Of a stretch of DNA of 64,000 nt, positions 1-9,876 are shown one piece after another. Numbering within the stretch: position 1 is the first letter of the stretch; every line of letters starts with the position of its first letter. The notes below the pieces were generated by a model. The model worked only from the letters and a program-made list of their open reading frames with translations. It made no database searches and had not been told where the DNA came from. The DNA comes from Algoriphagus sp. NG3. GTDB lineage: Bacteria > Bacteroidota > Bacteroidia > Cytophagales > Cyclobacteriaceae. The translations under genes and the position numbers were made by a program. Where the stretch lies: assembly GCF_034119865.1 (NCBI RefSeq), contig NZ_CP139421.1, forward strand, positions 4,194,501 to 4,258,500. The letters run 5' to 3'.

Positions 1-3000
1 TACATTCCAGGTTAAATTAGTCCCAGGGGTAAGTGCCTGCAGCATCTCATACCCTACAGGGGAATTGGCCTCTCCATTATAACTGATTTCTATCAGCTTT
101 AAATTACCCGTCAATGTGGTTTTTATGGCTCTTGCAAATCGCATATCCACTCCCACTTGATGTAAATATGCGTTTTCTTCATATTCCACATTTGCGGAGT
201 TTACTTTGCCGGTAAAAGAGTATGATCCAGTAGTACGGAAATATGGAGTGGGTTGCCATGAAAACTCCGGACCAATCTGTTGCTGGTTAATCGAATAATT
301 TCTGTTGTCCAAAAAGTCCGATCCTGAAAATCTCTTTCCAGATCCCGCTAAGATCCTCAGGGTAGTTTGCCCTCCAAAATTAACTCTTGTATTTAATTTC
401 AAGTCTTTCTGGATCATGTCCTCAAATCCTCCGGATAGTAACTGCTTAAACTGCGAATCAAAAAAAGAAAAATCAAACCCATATTTGGCAGAAGCACGGT
501 TGAAGAAAAAGCTTGAGCGTATCACTTGACGAAGAGATAGAATATCCTCCCTGTTTACTCCCCTGACAAAAGGACTAACACGGTCTCTAAAATCATCAGA
601 AGTCACTTTTTTTTCTATACTTAGGCTTGTGGTATTGGAAAATTTTTGAAGGAAAGATTTTATCCCTCCAGATTCTTTCCACTGTTCAGGGAATTTTGCT
701 TGGAATCTATAGTTCAGAATACTGGTATAGGCTTGAATATACGTATCTGTGGGGACGAAAATCTTGATGTACTGCTTTTCTTCAGGGTTGATCGCAAGGT
801 AAAATTCATTCAACTGCTGCACACCGTCGCCATTATCATCCCTCCAGGTATGTGTGCCATCCCCATTTGGCGCCGGTAAAAAAACAAATTCCCGTTGCAG
901 TTCACGCCCATTTCCAATCGCATAGGAGATTTCATTTCGAATTAGATTTTTACCCAAACTGCCTTGATAGTCTAACTTACCCATCACGGTAAGTTCGGAA
1001 TCCAAATCCCGCTGCACAAACTCCAACTCCCGGTAAGTGAACGTACTGCTCAGGCTATGCTTACTCCATTGCTTCTTAAAAGTAAAATTCCCGGTAAACG
1101 CCCGTGTATCATCCAAGAGCCTTCCTGTGAACGGTGCTTTGTCCTCTCTCCACGCCGCATCTGCTATGAAGGAATAGCTCAAGGAATCATTACTACGCAA
1201 GTACACCAAATGTTGCTTGAAATTCATCGCTGTGCTCAGGACAGAATCGGTTTCAGCATTCCGTAGCGCGTTTTGGTCTAGCGAAAATTGATATCCAGGA
1301 ACAAGGGTTTTAGACTGAAAGCTCACGTCTCCCAAGTATCGGGTCCAGTCAGACTGGAGTGAATCCTGATCTGAATATAATTTGAAAAATTCTTGACGAA
1401 TCCTAAATCTCTTACCGAGTTCCATATTCCAATTGGCAGAATGCTGAGTCCCGTTAAGGACGTTGGCCCGGTTGCGTAGGTAAAAAAGGTAATCAAAGCG
1501 ATTTAAAATATCTTTTTCAAAAGCAATCCCCGCTCTAAAAAACTGTTCTGAGGCGGCATATTGTAAAGCTTCCGGATTCAGCCCCCAATCCCTATCAAAC
1601 TCTATGTACCGAAACCTATCGATAAAATTGAAGTTGGTGGAATTGTATTCGTATTCGGTCTGGCCTTTCATGGAGTACCCCTTGAAAAGCGTTGATTCCC
1701 TGCCTTCACTTTGCAGGCCTACTTTCACGCCTAACCCCTGATTGTCTTCATCATTAAGCTCTGAAAACAGGTTTTGATCAGTAGAAGACAATGCAAATTC
1801 TGTATACACTTTCTCATACTCATTTACTCTAATCCTGGTTCCGGCCGTCATCATACGCTTACTGTCAGGCAAAGGCAATTGTGATAAAATAGAATAATCC
1901 CCTTGTGGCCGACCGTTCAGCCGGGGGACATATTCATAAACAGTTCCATTTGTAAGCTGAGAAGATCTACGGTAATCCCCTAATCCCTGACCAACCTGGG
2001 AAAAGCCCAAATCGTAATGTGCTTTTTGCGGATCTGTAGAATAATCATAGTAGATCAGTTGATTGCCTAAATCATCTGTTTCAACTAGTTTCTCATAGAG
2101 TATTCGATTCATATCGAAAGCCACACTATCGATACGGGGAATCCTTGCCAACTCAGCACTGTCTCCCACCGATGCCAGTAGCGCTTGCTCATCTTGTGAA
2201 AAATCAGTAAACAATGGACGGTTACGGTTATCCTTCTCCTGATAGTAATTCAAATAAACATCTACCTTTCCATTGGTTTGGGTGTGGTTTGCCCCGATGA
2301 TGGATCGGGAATAATTTCTTTCTGCGTATTCAAAATCCACCCGGACACGGGAATATTGTGTAATCAGAACTTTTGGGGTGAAGGTGATCTCCGCCTGATT
2401 ATAATCGATCACATAATCCTCATTGAAGCCCCTTTTTAGTAGTTTCCCGTCCAAAAATACCCGCTCAGAGTTAGCCATGATAATGACATACCGCTCATTG
2501 TTAGGTCCACTCACCCGGTATGGGCCAAGTACCCCTTCTAATATGGGCAACTGAATGGACGCGAACTTTCCCTTGGCTATAGAAGCAAAGGCCTGGGAAC
2601 TTGCCGTCCAGTTTTCATTTAATTTGTATTTAGAAGTGAACTGTAGCCCTTGCACATTTTTGTAATAGCGCAAAAATTCGGACTGCCTTTGCTGTAGAAC
2701 CACGTCCCCGGCAGCTAAGCTGAAATCATCGTTGTACAATTCTATCAGCACATTGTCAAAATCCTGGATCTGCTGCGTATTCCCTTCAGGCTGGAAGGGG
2801 ACGTTCTGGTCAGTGATACTTGCTCGGATTTTAAGATTTTCGGATATATCACCTTCCATCTGTAGATTCAGTGCAGAATTGACAAAAACATTTTGGGTGT
2901 TCCCAAAGGAAATACCGCGTGTAAGGCTTCCCGATTTGTAAAGGTTAGTAGAAGGGAAAAGTTCTTCCCGAAAGTCAAAAGCCGGTAATTCCGCCATTCT

Positions 3001-3342
3001 ATTATCCCTAAACCTGGCCGAAGAGTCATAATCGGTGATCAACCTTCTTTTAGCGATTGACTGATCGAAACGTACTGCAAATGTACTATAACACAGCAAT
3101 AGAGAATCGGACTTGGCATCATTGTCAAAAATCACCTGAAGTTCATTGGCAGACAGGTCAAACACAAACGCATATTCCCGCCCTGCTTTATCAGAAATCC
3201 TGATGGTTTCTTCAAGCAAGGACAGTGAATCTGGAACCACCCTATTGCTTAGCAATTCAGACTGGACCCATCGGCATTTTTCCTGGGCTTTCACCGACGT
3301 GAAGCCACAAAACAATACACAGAAAAATAGCCAAATGCGCAT
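1..3342 (-). CDS. Large outer-membrane-type protein of unknown function (3' end beyond window)
   Basis: The frame is open from an ATG at 3342 to the left edge, at least 1114 codons, and its stop lies outside the window. The N-terminus is a signal peptide (MRIWLFF, hydrophobic core, cut after VKAQ). The body has many alternating polar/aromatic strands and the motif ITDQNVPFQPEGNTQ near residues 170-185. That phrase resembles segments of SprA-like proteins of the Bacteroidota gliding/type IX secretion system, but the overall protein is too short and I cannot call it SprA. A beta-barrel or surface-exposed outer-membrane location is inferred. It lies 46 nt downstream of the histidine kinase gene on the same strand and is probably cotranscribed. 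Function unknown. Confidence 0.75.
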   Translation of the reverse strand, partial: MRIWLFFCVLFCGFTSVKAQEKCRWVQSELLSNRVVPDSLSLLEETIRISDKAGREYAFVFDLSANELQVIFDNDAKSDSLLLCYSTFAVRFDQSIAKRRLITDYDSSARFRDNRMAELPAFDFREELFPSTNLYKSGSLTRGISFGNTQNVFVNSALNLQMEGDISENLKIRASITDQNVPFQPEGNTQQIQDFDNVLIELYNDDFSLAAGDVVLQQRQSEFLRYYKNVQGLQFTSKYKLNENWTASSQAFASIAKGKFASIQLPILEGVLGPYRVSGPNNERYVIIMANSERVFLDGKLLKRGFNEDYVIDYNQAEITFTPKVLITQYSRVRVDFEYAERNYSRSIIGANHTQTNGKVDVYLNYYQEKDNRNRPLFTDFSQDEQALLASVGDSAELARIPRIDSVAFDMNRILYEKLVETDDLGNQLIYYDYSTDPQKAHYDLGFSQVGQGLGDYRRSSQLTNGTVYEYVPRLNGRPQGDYSILSQLPLPDSKRMMTAGTRIRVNEYEKVYTEFALSSTDQNLFSELNDEDNQGLGVKVGLQSEGRESTLFKGYSMKGQTEYEYNSTNFNFIDRFRYIEFDRDWGLNPEALQYAASEQFFRAGIAFEKDILNRFDYLFYLRNRANVLNGTQHSANWNMELGKRFRIRQEFFKLYSDQDSLQSDWTRYLGDVSFQSKTLVPGYQFSLDQNALRNAETDSVLSTAMNFKQHLVYLRSNDSLSYSFIADAAWREDKAPFTGRLLDDTRAFTGNFTFKKQWSKHSLSSTFTYRELEFVQRDLDSELTVMGKLDYQGSLGKNLIRNEISYAIGNGRELQREFVFLPAPNGDGTHTWRDDNGDGVQQLNEFYLAINPEEKQYIKIFVPTDTYIQAYTSILNYRFQAKFPEQWKESGGIKSFLQKFSNTTSLSIEKKVTSDDFRDRVSPFVRGVNREDILSLRQVIRSSFFFNRASAKYGFDFSFFDSQFKQLLSGGFEDMIQKDLKLNTRVNFGGQTTLRILAGSGKRFSGSDFLDNRNYSINQQQIGPEFSWQPTPYFRTTGSYSFTGKVNSANVEYEENAYLHQVGVDMRFARAIKTTLTGNLKLIEISYNGEANSPVGYEMLQALTPGTNLTWNV

Positions 3343-3388
3343 ACTCACTCCGAAATGCCTTTTGATTTGAAGGTACTAAAAAGATGGA

Positions 3389-6300
3389 TTATCCTGCCAA
3401 TGGGAAGGTGAGGTAGAATGTCGTCCCTTTTCCTATTTCCGTCTCAAACCATATTTTACCGCCAGCTGTTTCCACCCCACTTTTTGCGATAGCTAAGCCC
3501 AGACCTGAGCCAGTGGATTTGGTGGAAAAATTAGGTATAAAGATTTTTTCTTTGAGCTCCTCGGAAATTCCTTTTCCATTATCAGCGATCTCGAGGAAAA
3601 CAGCCTGGTCTGTCATCCATAACCATATTTTTATCACTGGCTTCACTCCAGTCTCCACAGCCTGAACACCATTGATAATCAGGTTAGAAATCACACGCCC
3701 AAACAATTTATCATCTCCCATAATAGGGATATTCTGTGTGAAGGAATCGTCTTGAAAGATCAGCTCCACCTGAGGATCCCCACTAAATAGCTCCAGAACT
3801 TTGTTCAAGACCGATTTAAAATTCATCAGCTCATTACTTGGAAGCGGCATTTTAGCAAATGTGGAGAAAGAAGAAGCTATGCCGCTGAGTGCGTCCACCT
3901 GATGGATCAGGGTCTCCAGTGATCTTTTCAGCTTATCCGCATCATCTAATCTACCCGCATCCTGTAGCCTGATCAGATGCTGCAGGGTGAGCTTCATCGG
4001 GGTAAGTGGGTTTTTGATTTCATGTGCCACCTGCTTGGCCATTTCCCTCCAAGCGGACTCCTTCTCTGTAGATGCGAGAACTTTCTTGGAATTTTCCAGC
4101 TTGAACAACATATTGTTGTATTCATTTACAAGCAAGCCTATCTCATCCTTGGATCCCCAATACATAGGCTCATTATTTTCCAAGTTTGTAGCTTTAAGCT
4201 TCTGTGTCAGTAGCTTAAATGGAAAGGTGAGGTTAGTGGAAACTATGTAAGATATAAACAAAAAGAGGATAAAAATCACCACAAAAGTGTTGAAGATATT
4301 CCCTAGTACGTCTGCAATTAAAACATTCAATTCCGCTTCCGATTCAAAAAAAGGAACCGCCAGTATGCCTAAATTTCCTTGATTGAGTGTACTGGGAATA
4401 GCCAAATACACAGCCTTATATCTTAGCCTTCCTATTTGCTCATCAGCCAGATAGTGACTTTGTCCCATTTCCTGAATTTCTGCAATAGCTTTGGGATTGA
4501 TCAGAGGGGCAAGAATTTTCTTATCAAAAATATTCGGCCGGTTAGTGGATTCAAGCCTCCCTCCTACACTATAGACGTGAATATCACTTGCAGTGGTATT
4601 GGCGAGACTACTGACCTCTTCATTGAGTAGATCTCCATCTACTTGCTGCAGATTCTGATTATTGAGAAAACTGCCCAGATTTCCTCTAATAAGTGCAGCC
4701 CGTTGGATATATTGTCTGTCCAGATTATCCCTATATCCATTTGCCAGTAATCCTATGGTAATAACACTGATAATTATGATTGGAAAAAAGAATGCAAAAT
4801 TCAGGTAAAGCTGAAGCTTGGTGGAATAGTTGAACTCAAACTTTTTGACTCCGGTGATCAGCGTGTTCACCAAAATAGTAAGGAAAGTCATGACCACAAA
4901 CAGCACGAAAAACAGGGAAATATTCCCAAAAAAATGAGCCAAAGAGATATTTCTAGAGGAAATTACGATTAATTCCTCGCCATTCTTTATTCCAAAATGA
5001 TGATAACCTCCCTGATGTACACCATCTACCAACAATCCTGGGCGAGACAAGACCTTTTCAAAACCTTTGCTGAGGTAATTGTAAGTTCCTGAGTTTCTGA
5101 TAAAACCATCTCCCTTGAATATTGCATAATCATATAGCACTGGATCAAGCTTATCATTATATTTTTTATCCAATAAGAGTTTGGGGTAGACACTGGTGGG
5201 CTGAATGCGTAATTGACGTAACTCCAAAAATATGGTCCCTAACAAGCTATTGTCCCTATATACCGGAACGAATGCGATAAAGCGATTGCCAGTGTTGGAC
5301 TCTTTGCCACGGATGAAATAAAGATCCTTTATACTAGTAGCATAATCACTCTTGATGTATTCTTGCTGAATACTTTTAAGATTAGCAGAACTAGAAGACC
5401 CCAGTATTTGCTGACCCGAAGAGGCAAAAATCCTCACCTGTACATCAAATTGGTCAAAGTAATTGTCAAGATATATTCTCCTGATTTTAGTAACTATGGG
5501 ATCTTTAGAAAAAAGTGGATCGGCAATCCGGTTTTGAATAAAGAGATCATTTTTGATGCGTGTAAAAATCTCCCCTAAGAAGAATTCCGTCATCACATCA
5601 CTTTCGATTAAGTTCTGGTTTGCAAACCGGGTTTTGGATTGTAGCAATTCACTTTTTTCTGTCTGAAAAGTACTGACACCACATACTACTGCTGTAACCA
5701 GACAAGCAAAGAAAAAGGTGAGAAACGTATCCAGTCCTAGCTTGAATGCATTTTTGAAAAGCTCAAGACGGATGATAGTGGCTAAAAAAAACAGATGGAT
5801 AATCCATACCACACCAGTCCATACTGAAAAGAAGAATAAAATCGCTGCAATGGGAAGGCCTAAAAGCAATAACCACTGGTAATAATCCTTTTTAGCCGGA
5901 TTGATTTGCAGCAAAAGGCTAAACAAGGTGAGCGTAAGCAATACATACATCGCTCCCCATAAGAAAAGCATAAAAAAACTCAAACCCTTAAACCAATCAA
6001 ATGAAGGGACAGAGCTGATATCCAGGGCCCATTGGGAATTGATCATCAAATCCCGCGGTAAAGACCAAACCAAATACAAACCAACGGAGCTTATCAGGAA
6101 GGAGATAAGAAAGAATATCTGGAACTCCTTTTTTGTATTGAGAACCTTTATTTTTTCATGCATTACTCTGGAGGCAAGTTGAAAAATCACCATACCCAAA
6201 ATCAAAACCGCACAAAAGGTATTTAAAAGCAAATCACCCAGACTGGGATTGAACCATGAGGAAGCATAATTCACAGAATCAAAAAGAGGTGTTCTAAAAT

Positions 6301-7093
6301 AGTTTGCCGGAAAATCCAACAGAACCATCATCAACCTAAATGCCCCTAACACTACAATAGTTAACCCTATAGCCTGCCATCTCCGTCCCGACTTCCACTT
6401 AGTAAGGACAAAATCTGAACTTAGAAGGAAATAAAGCAGAAATATCGAAGTGAAGAAAATTAATACCGCAGGATTCACAACTCTTCCTGACGGGTTGTAC
6501 CCGAACTGAAAATTGACTCCAAATAGAGGGATTCCAGCAGGGTTTTTAACTATCATAGGTGCTTCTTCAGGATTGGCAAAGAGCACAAAACGGTCATTGC
6601 CAAAAAAATCAGGATTTGCTCCGGTGATCAGGTAGTTGTTTTCAATATTACCAGGAACGACAAGACGTAGCACGTGGAGTAACACATAATCAGCCCCTTG
6701 CCTTTTTACACTTCGTATCTTAAGTAATAAGGTGCCATAAGGGTCTTCCAGGAGTTGGTATTCCTTGGATAGATCTACTTGAGAAAAATCCAGTGTAAGT
6801 GTAAAATCCGACCAATACAGCAGTTCTTTTTTCGAACTTAAGATAAAAAATGGATGCTTATGAGATTGGGAACTCAATTGACTAAAGCTTAATGAGTCTG
6901 CAAGCTTTGCGTCCATCAGAATTTGGATAAAATCTTCATCAAATTCATGATCGACTTCTTGCACCCTATCCGCTAATGCCTTCAAATAGATCTCCTGATC
7001 ACTTTTTTGGAAGAAAAAGAAATTCAAGACTATTACAGCAAGAAGAGAGAAAATACTGATCAAGATGATCAGACGACGGGAATCATGCTTCAT
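3389..7093 (-). CDS. Large multi-pass membrane sensor histidine kinase
   Basis: The 1234-residue protein has an N-terminal membrane segment, an extracytoplasmic domain, a cluster of membrane helices (about residues 210-480), a second extracytoplasmic stretch, further helices and a HAMP-like linker from about residue 946. The kinase core follows: H-box VAHEIKNPLTPMKL with the phospho-accepting His near residue 1024, N-box SNLIINGVQA, G1 DNGKGIS and G2 GSGLGLAIAK. The H-box and its setting resemble NtrY-type kinases. No response regulator gene is adjacent. It starts just after the terminator of the respiratory cluster, so it should have its own promoter, which I could not place. The downstream neighbour is the large outer-membrane protein gene. 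The signal sensed is unknown. Confidence 0.9.
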   Translation of the reverse strand: MKHDSRRLIILISIFSLLAVIVLNFFFFQKSDQEIYLKALADRVQEVDHEFDEDFIQILMDAKLADSLSFSQLSSQSHKHPFFILSSKKELLYWSDFTLTLDFSQVDLSKEYQLLEDPYGTLLLKIRSVKRQGADYVLLHVLRLVVPGNIENNYLITGANPDFFGNDRFVLFANPEEAPMIVKNPAGIPLFGVNFQFGYNPSGRVVNPAVLIFFTSIFLLYFLLSSDFVLTKWKSGRRWQAIGLTIVVLGAFRLMMVLLDFPANYFRTPLFDSVNYASSWFNPSLGDLLLNTFCAVLILGMVIFQLASRVMHEKIKVLNTKKEFQIFFLISFLISSVGLYLVWSLPRDLMINSQWALDISSVPSFDWFKGLSFFMLFLWGAMYVLLTLTLFSLLLQINPAKKDYYQWLLLLGLPIAAILFFFSVWTGVVWIIHLFFLATIIRLELFKNAFKLGLDTFLTFFFACLVTAVVCGVSTFQTEKSELLQSKTRFANQNLIESDVMTEFFLGEIFTRIKNDLFIQNRIADPLFSKDPIVTKIRRIYLDNYFDQFDVQVRIFASSGQQILGSSSSANLKSIQQEYIKSDYATSIKDLYFIRGKESNTGNRFIAFVPVYRDNSLLGTIFLELRQLRIQPTSVYPKLLLDKKYNDKLDPVLYDYAIFKGDGFIRNSGTYNYLSKGFEKVLSRPGLLVDGVHQGGYHHFGIKNGEELIVISSRNISLAHFFGNISLFFVLFVVMTFLTILVNTLITGVKKFEFNYSTKLQLYLNFAFFFPIIIISVITIGLLANGYRDNLDRQYIQRAALIRGNLGSFLNNQNLQQVDGDLLNEEVSSLANTTASDIHVYSVGGRLESTNRPNIFDKKILAPLINPKAIAEIQEMGQSHYLADEQIGRLRYKAVYLAIPSTLNQGNLGILAVPFFESEAELNVLIADVLGNIFNTFVVIFILFLFISYIVSTNLTFPFKLLTQKLKATNLENNEPMYWGSKDEIGLLVNEYNNMLFKLENSKKVLASTEKESAWREMAKQVAHEIKNPLTPMKLTLQHLIRLQDAGRLDDADKLKRSLETLIHQVDALSGIASSFSTFAKMPLPSNELMNFKSVLNKVLELFSGDPQVELIFQDDSFTQNIPIMGDDKLFGRVISNLIINGVQAVETGVKPVIKIWLWMTDQAVFLEIADNGKGISEELKEKIFIPNFSTKSTGSGLGLAIAKSGVETAGGKIWFETEIGKGTTFYLTFPLAG

Positions 7094-7103
7094 TTAGACG
7101 TAA

Positions 7104-7138
7104 AATAAAAAAAGCAAAGTCCCTTATCAAACTTTGCT
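7104..7138 (-). terminator. Rho-independent terminator of the act-cox cluster
   Basis: On the minus strand AGCAAAGT and ACTTTGCT form an 8-bp stem with a 10-nt loop, followed by seven T. It lies 12 nt after the stop of the last small gene and just before the kinase ATG at 7093, so it closes the respiratory cluster. Confidence 0.8.
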
Positions 7139-7149
7139 CCTCTATTCGT

Positions 7150-7401
7150 TTAGTGCATTGCAATTTTTGCTTTCCTTTTTTTCGCATTTCTGTACCAAAA
7201 AAAGCCTAGAACCATAGCTATAAGATATGGCATTGCAAACAAGTACAAAATACCCATATTCAATCCGGCGCCTATACTTGTCTCTCCGTTACTCACATTG
7301 TTTTCTACTGAAGCACGGCACATGGCACACTGTGCAAAACTTGCTGAATGAAGCAAGAATGCCAATACGGTAAAGATTCCAGTTGTGAATACTTTCTTCA
7401 T
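7150..7401 (-). CDS. Small membrane protein with a CxxC motif, last gene of the cox cluster
   Basis: 83 residues. A signal peptide (MKKVFTTG, cut near SFAQ) is followed immediately by QCAMCRASVE, then a short loop and one membrane helix (about residues 48-68) with a basic tail RNAKKRKAK. The paired cysteines directly after the cleavage site would face the periplasm. The gene sits 33 nt downstream of the DUF420 gene and before the terminator, so it is the last gene of the oxidase operon. A role in copper or heme handling for oxidase assembly is a guess from position only. I do not recognise a characterised family. Confidence 0.75.
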   Translation of the reverse strand: MKKVFTTGIFTVLAFLLHSASFAQCAMCRASVENNVSNGETSIGAGLNMGILYLFAMPYLIAMVLGFFWYRNAKKRKAKIAMH

Positions 7402-7434
7402 AATATTTCCTACGATTGTAACTAGCGTAAGTTA

Positions 7435-7989
7435 TTAATGTGTGTAATATGGGCTAACCATCAAATAAACGATCACACCGGTGATTGTCACATATAGCCA
7501 GATCGGATAAGCATATTTTACTACTTTCCTATGCTTCACCCGCTGATCTGTATAGCCGTAATAGTATGCAAATAGAATAGGGAAAAGAGCAACAGCAGCT
7601 AAAACTATGTGAGTTAGTAACAGAAAGTAATAAAATCCACGGATCGCCCCTTCTCCACCAAATGTGGTGCTCTCAGCCGCAGCGTGATATATTACATAAG
7701 AGACTAAGAATATTGCGCCAAGCCCGAATGCCACTGACATAGAAGCCTGGTGATAGGGTATATTCCCTCTTTTGATAAAAAGAAGCCCTGCAACCAATGC
7801 AACAGTAGCTGCTGTATTGATTACAGCATTCAGATGGGGAAGAAAATATACCCAGTCGCTACCCAGATCAAGCTTAGAGGGCATAAATAGCAGTACCGCT
7901 ACGGCAACAGGGATCACCACAGAAATACCTATAATCCATCCTTTTACTTTGCCCTCATTTTGCAATAAATTATTTTCACTTACCTGCAT
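7435..7989 (-). CDS. DUF420 membrane protein, probable oxidase assembly factor
   Basis: 184 residues with about five hydrophobic helices and His residues near helix ends (HLNAVINT, HQASMSVAFG, HIVLAAVALF), the usual look and length of the DUF420 family. Firmicute members (CtaM/YozB) are needed for maturation of heme-copper oxidases. Here the gene overlaps the 3' end of the Sco gene by 14 nt, which supports translational coupling and an oxidase assembly role at the inner membrane. The family call is from the helix pattern and context; the molecular activity is not known from sequence. Confidence 0.8.
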   Translation of the reverse strand: MQVSENNLLQNEGKVKGWIIGISVVIPVAVAVLLFMPSKLDLGSDWVYFLPHLNAVINTAATVALVAGLLFIKRGNIPYHQASMSVAFGLGAIFLVSYVIYHAAAESTTFGGEGAIRGFYYFLLLTHIVLAAVALFPILFAYYYGYTDQRVKHRKVVKYAYPIWLYVTITGVIVYLMVSPYYTH

Positions 7990-8644
7990 GTAATAGCACT
8001 TTAGTTTCCAACATTAACAAATCCACATCTTCTCTGGATGTACCACTATAATACCCTCTGATCCGACCTAGTTCATCGATCAGGATAAACTTATCGCTAT
8101 GGACAAAATCATCGGGAATCCCCAAACCATCCTCCGCCGGAATCAGAAACCCGCACTGAGCCAATTCATAAGTTTCGTTTACTCCCCCTGTTAGGAAATC
8201 CCACTTCCCTGATTCCGCTTTATGTTTTTCAGCGTATGCTTTCAAAACCTCAGGGCTGTCATACGTTGGATCTATACTGATAGAAAAAATCCGAACTCTC
8301 TCTTCGTCCCTAAACATATCATTTACCCGCTCCATTTCTGAAGACATTTTGGGACAGATACTTGGACAGGATGTAAAGAAGAAATCTACAATTGTCAGTT
8401 TGCCTTCCATTTCAGCTCGACCTATCTGATCTCCATCCTGATTAGTGAATGTGAAATCAGGAATGTAATGCTGGGTGGTGTCCGCCAGAGGACATTCCAG
8501 AAATGGATTATCAACACCATTTTCGTAATAGACAGGGATATCGTAGGTGTTTGATCCAAAGCCCTTTAAGAACAGGAAAATCAGAATAGGAACTAGCAGA
8601 ATGCACACCAATACCATTCCCTGCAGTAATCTCAAACTTCTCAT
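7976..8644 (-). CDS. SCO1/SenC family copper chaperone for cytochrome oxidase
   Basis: 222 residues: one N-terminal membrane anchor (about 8-28), then a thioredoxin-like domain with the copper-binding FTSCPSICPKM (CxxxC) near residue 113 and the distal copper-ligand His in DDFVHSDKFILID. This is the full Sco signature. Sco proteins deliver copper to the CuA site of oxidase subunit II on the outer face of the membrane. The target is presumably the subunit II gene in the same cluster. It overlaps the DUF420 gene, and a 77-nt spacer separates it from the subunit IV gene. Confidence 0.93.
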   Translation of the reverse strand: MRSLRLLQGMVLVCILLVPILIFLFLKGFGSNTYDIPVYYENGVDNPFLECPLADTTQHYIPDFTFTNQDGDQIGRAEMEGKLTIVDFFFTSCPSICPKMSSEMERVNDMFRDEERVRIFSISIDPTYDSPEVLKAYAEKHKAESGKWDFLTGGVNETYELAQCGFLIPAEDGLGIPDDFVHSDKFILIDELGRIRGYYSGTSREDVDLLMLETKVLLHAGK

Positions 8645-8721
8645 ACTAGTGGTTTAACAAAAAAGAAGGTCAAAGTAATTCACTTCAACCTTCCTTTTAT
8701 ATACATTTTTAGAAATTCTGG

Positions 8722-9054
8722 TTAAAACCAGCGAAGGGCAAAAATATCCGAACCTTCCCTCACAAGCACTATAATTAACCAGAACAGAAAGGCTATTGGA
8801 ACTAGGATAGAATAGATTAATGGTTTCACCTCATCGCCAAGGTGCATGAACTCCATCATGATGTATTTAGCTTTCCAAACGGTCAAAGCCATGAACAACA
8901 CATAAAGAAGTATGCCTCTAGGCATAGTAAACGCCATTACAAATTCTGCTGCAGTGATCAATAGCAAAATGAGGGCTGTCTTCCAGATTTTCTTGATCTT
9001 ATCGTTATTTCTAGGAACAACGTTAAGTGTTGATTTGTTTTCTTGAATATCCAT
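8722..9054 (-). CDS. ctaF: Cytochrome c oxidase subunit IV-type protein
   Basis: 110 residues with three predicted membrane helices (about 25-43, 47-68 and 81-100) and a polar N-terminus. Size, topology and its place directly after the subunit III genes fit the prokaryotic subunit IV (CtaF/CyoD-like) that stabilises the catalytic subunits. Sequence motifs of this family are weak, so the call leans on topology and position. The spacer to the upstream subunit III gene is 18 nt. Confidence 0.82.
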   Translation of the reverse strand: MDIQENKSTLNVVPRNNDKIKKIWKTALILLLITAAEFVMAFTMPRGILLYVLFMALTVWKAKYIMMEFMHLGDEVKPLIYSILVPIAFLFWLIIVLVREGSDIFALRWF

Positions 9055-9072
9055 AATACGAATAGTTATAGC

Positions 9073-9849
9073 TTAGATCAGGTAGAATAGAGTAAATACA
9101 AAGACCCAAACCAGGTCAACAAAATGCCAGTACAAACCGACTTTTTCTACCATCTCATAATGTCCTCTTCTGTCATACACCCCAACTGCGGCTTGATAAA
9201 ACACCATAAAAAGAAGTACGACCCCTATAGTCACGTGGAATCCGTGGAATCCGGTAATAAAGAAGAACAGGTTTGCAAAAGAAGCAGGGCCATATTCATT
9301 CACAAGTAGATTGGCACCATGCACAGTTTCGGTTACATTTTGCCCTAGGGTGTTGATATATGTTAATACTACACCAGTATCAGAACCATGAATAAAGTGA
9401 CTCCACTCCCATGCCTGGCAGCTAAGGAAAGTAATACCTCCCAAAAGTGTCCAAAGCATCCACTTTACGACATCGTCTCGGTCATTTCTATGACCTGCTT
9501 CCACAGCTAGCACCATAGTCACAGAGCTGGCGATCAAAATGAACGTCATAATACCAACAAAAATCAATGGAAAATGCCCCCCGTGTACAAAAGGAATAGC
9601 ATCAAATACTAATTCAGGGACTGGCCAATACTCGTTTGATCCAACAAACTCGGTAGCAGGACCGGCATAGGCAGGATAGCTGACCCGGATTGCAATATAA
9701 GTAATCAAAAAAGCGGCAAAAGTAAAGATATCCGAAAGGAGGAAGAACCACATCATTAGTTTTCCATAACTGGCTTTGAGAGGTTCATTTCCACCTCCCC
9801 AAACGCCTCTTTTCGGGCTTACTCCTATAGCAGTAGAATGCGCAGACAT
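9073..9849 (-). CDS. ctaE: Cytochrome c oxidase subunit III (longer copy)
   Basis: 258 residues and about five to six membrane helices. Subunit III features are FFLLSDIFTFAAFL in the first helix, CQAWEWSHFIHG after an internal helix, FFFITGFHGFHVTIGV, and the C-terminal YWHFVDLVWVFVFTLFYL. The HFVDLVW motif is diagnostic of heme-copper oxidase subunit III, which supports proton uptake and enzyme stability without metal centres. It is one of two tandem subunit III genes; this copy carries a longer extramembrane insert (about 155-190) between helices. Confidence 0.92.
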   Translation of the reverse strand: MSAHSTAIGVSPKRGVWGGGNEPLKASYGKLMMWFFLLSDIFTFAAFLITYIAIRVSYPAYAGPATEFVGSNEYWPVPELVFDAIPFVHGGHFPLIFVGIMTFILIASSVTMVLAVEAGHRNDRDDVVKWMLWTLLGGITFLSCQAWEWSHFIHGSDTGVVLTYINTLGQNVTETVHGANLLVNEYGPASFANLFFFITGFHGFHVTIGVVLLFMVFYQAAVGVYDRRGHYEMVEKVGLYWHFVDLVWVFVFTLFYLI

Positions 9850-9876
9850 AAGATATTGATTTGTACTTGGTTTATT

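Noticed and set aside
3977..4250. Plus-strand reading frames opposite the histidine kinase and similar antisense frames elsewhere
   Set aside because: They lie fully inside strongly supported genes on the other strand, with no domain, signal or start context of their own.
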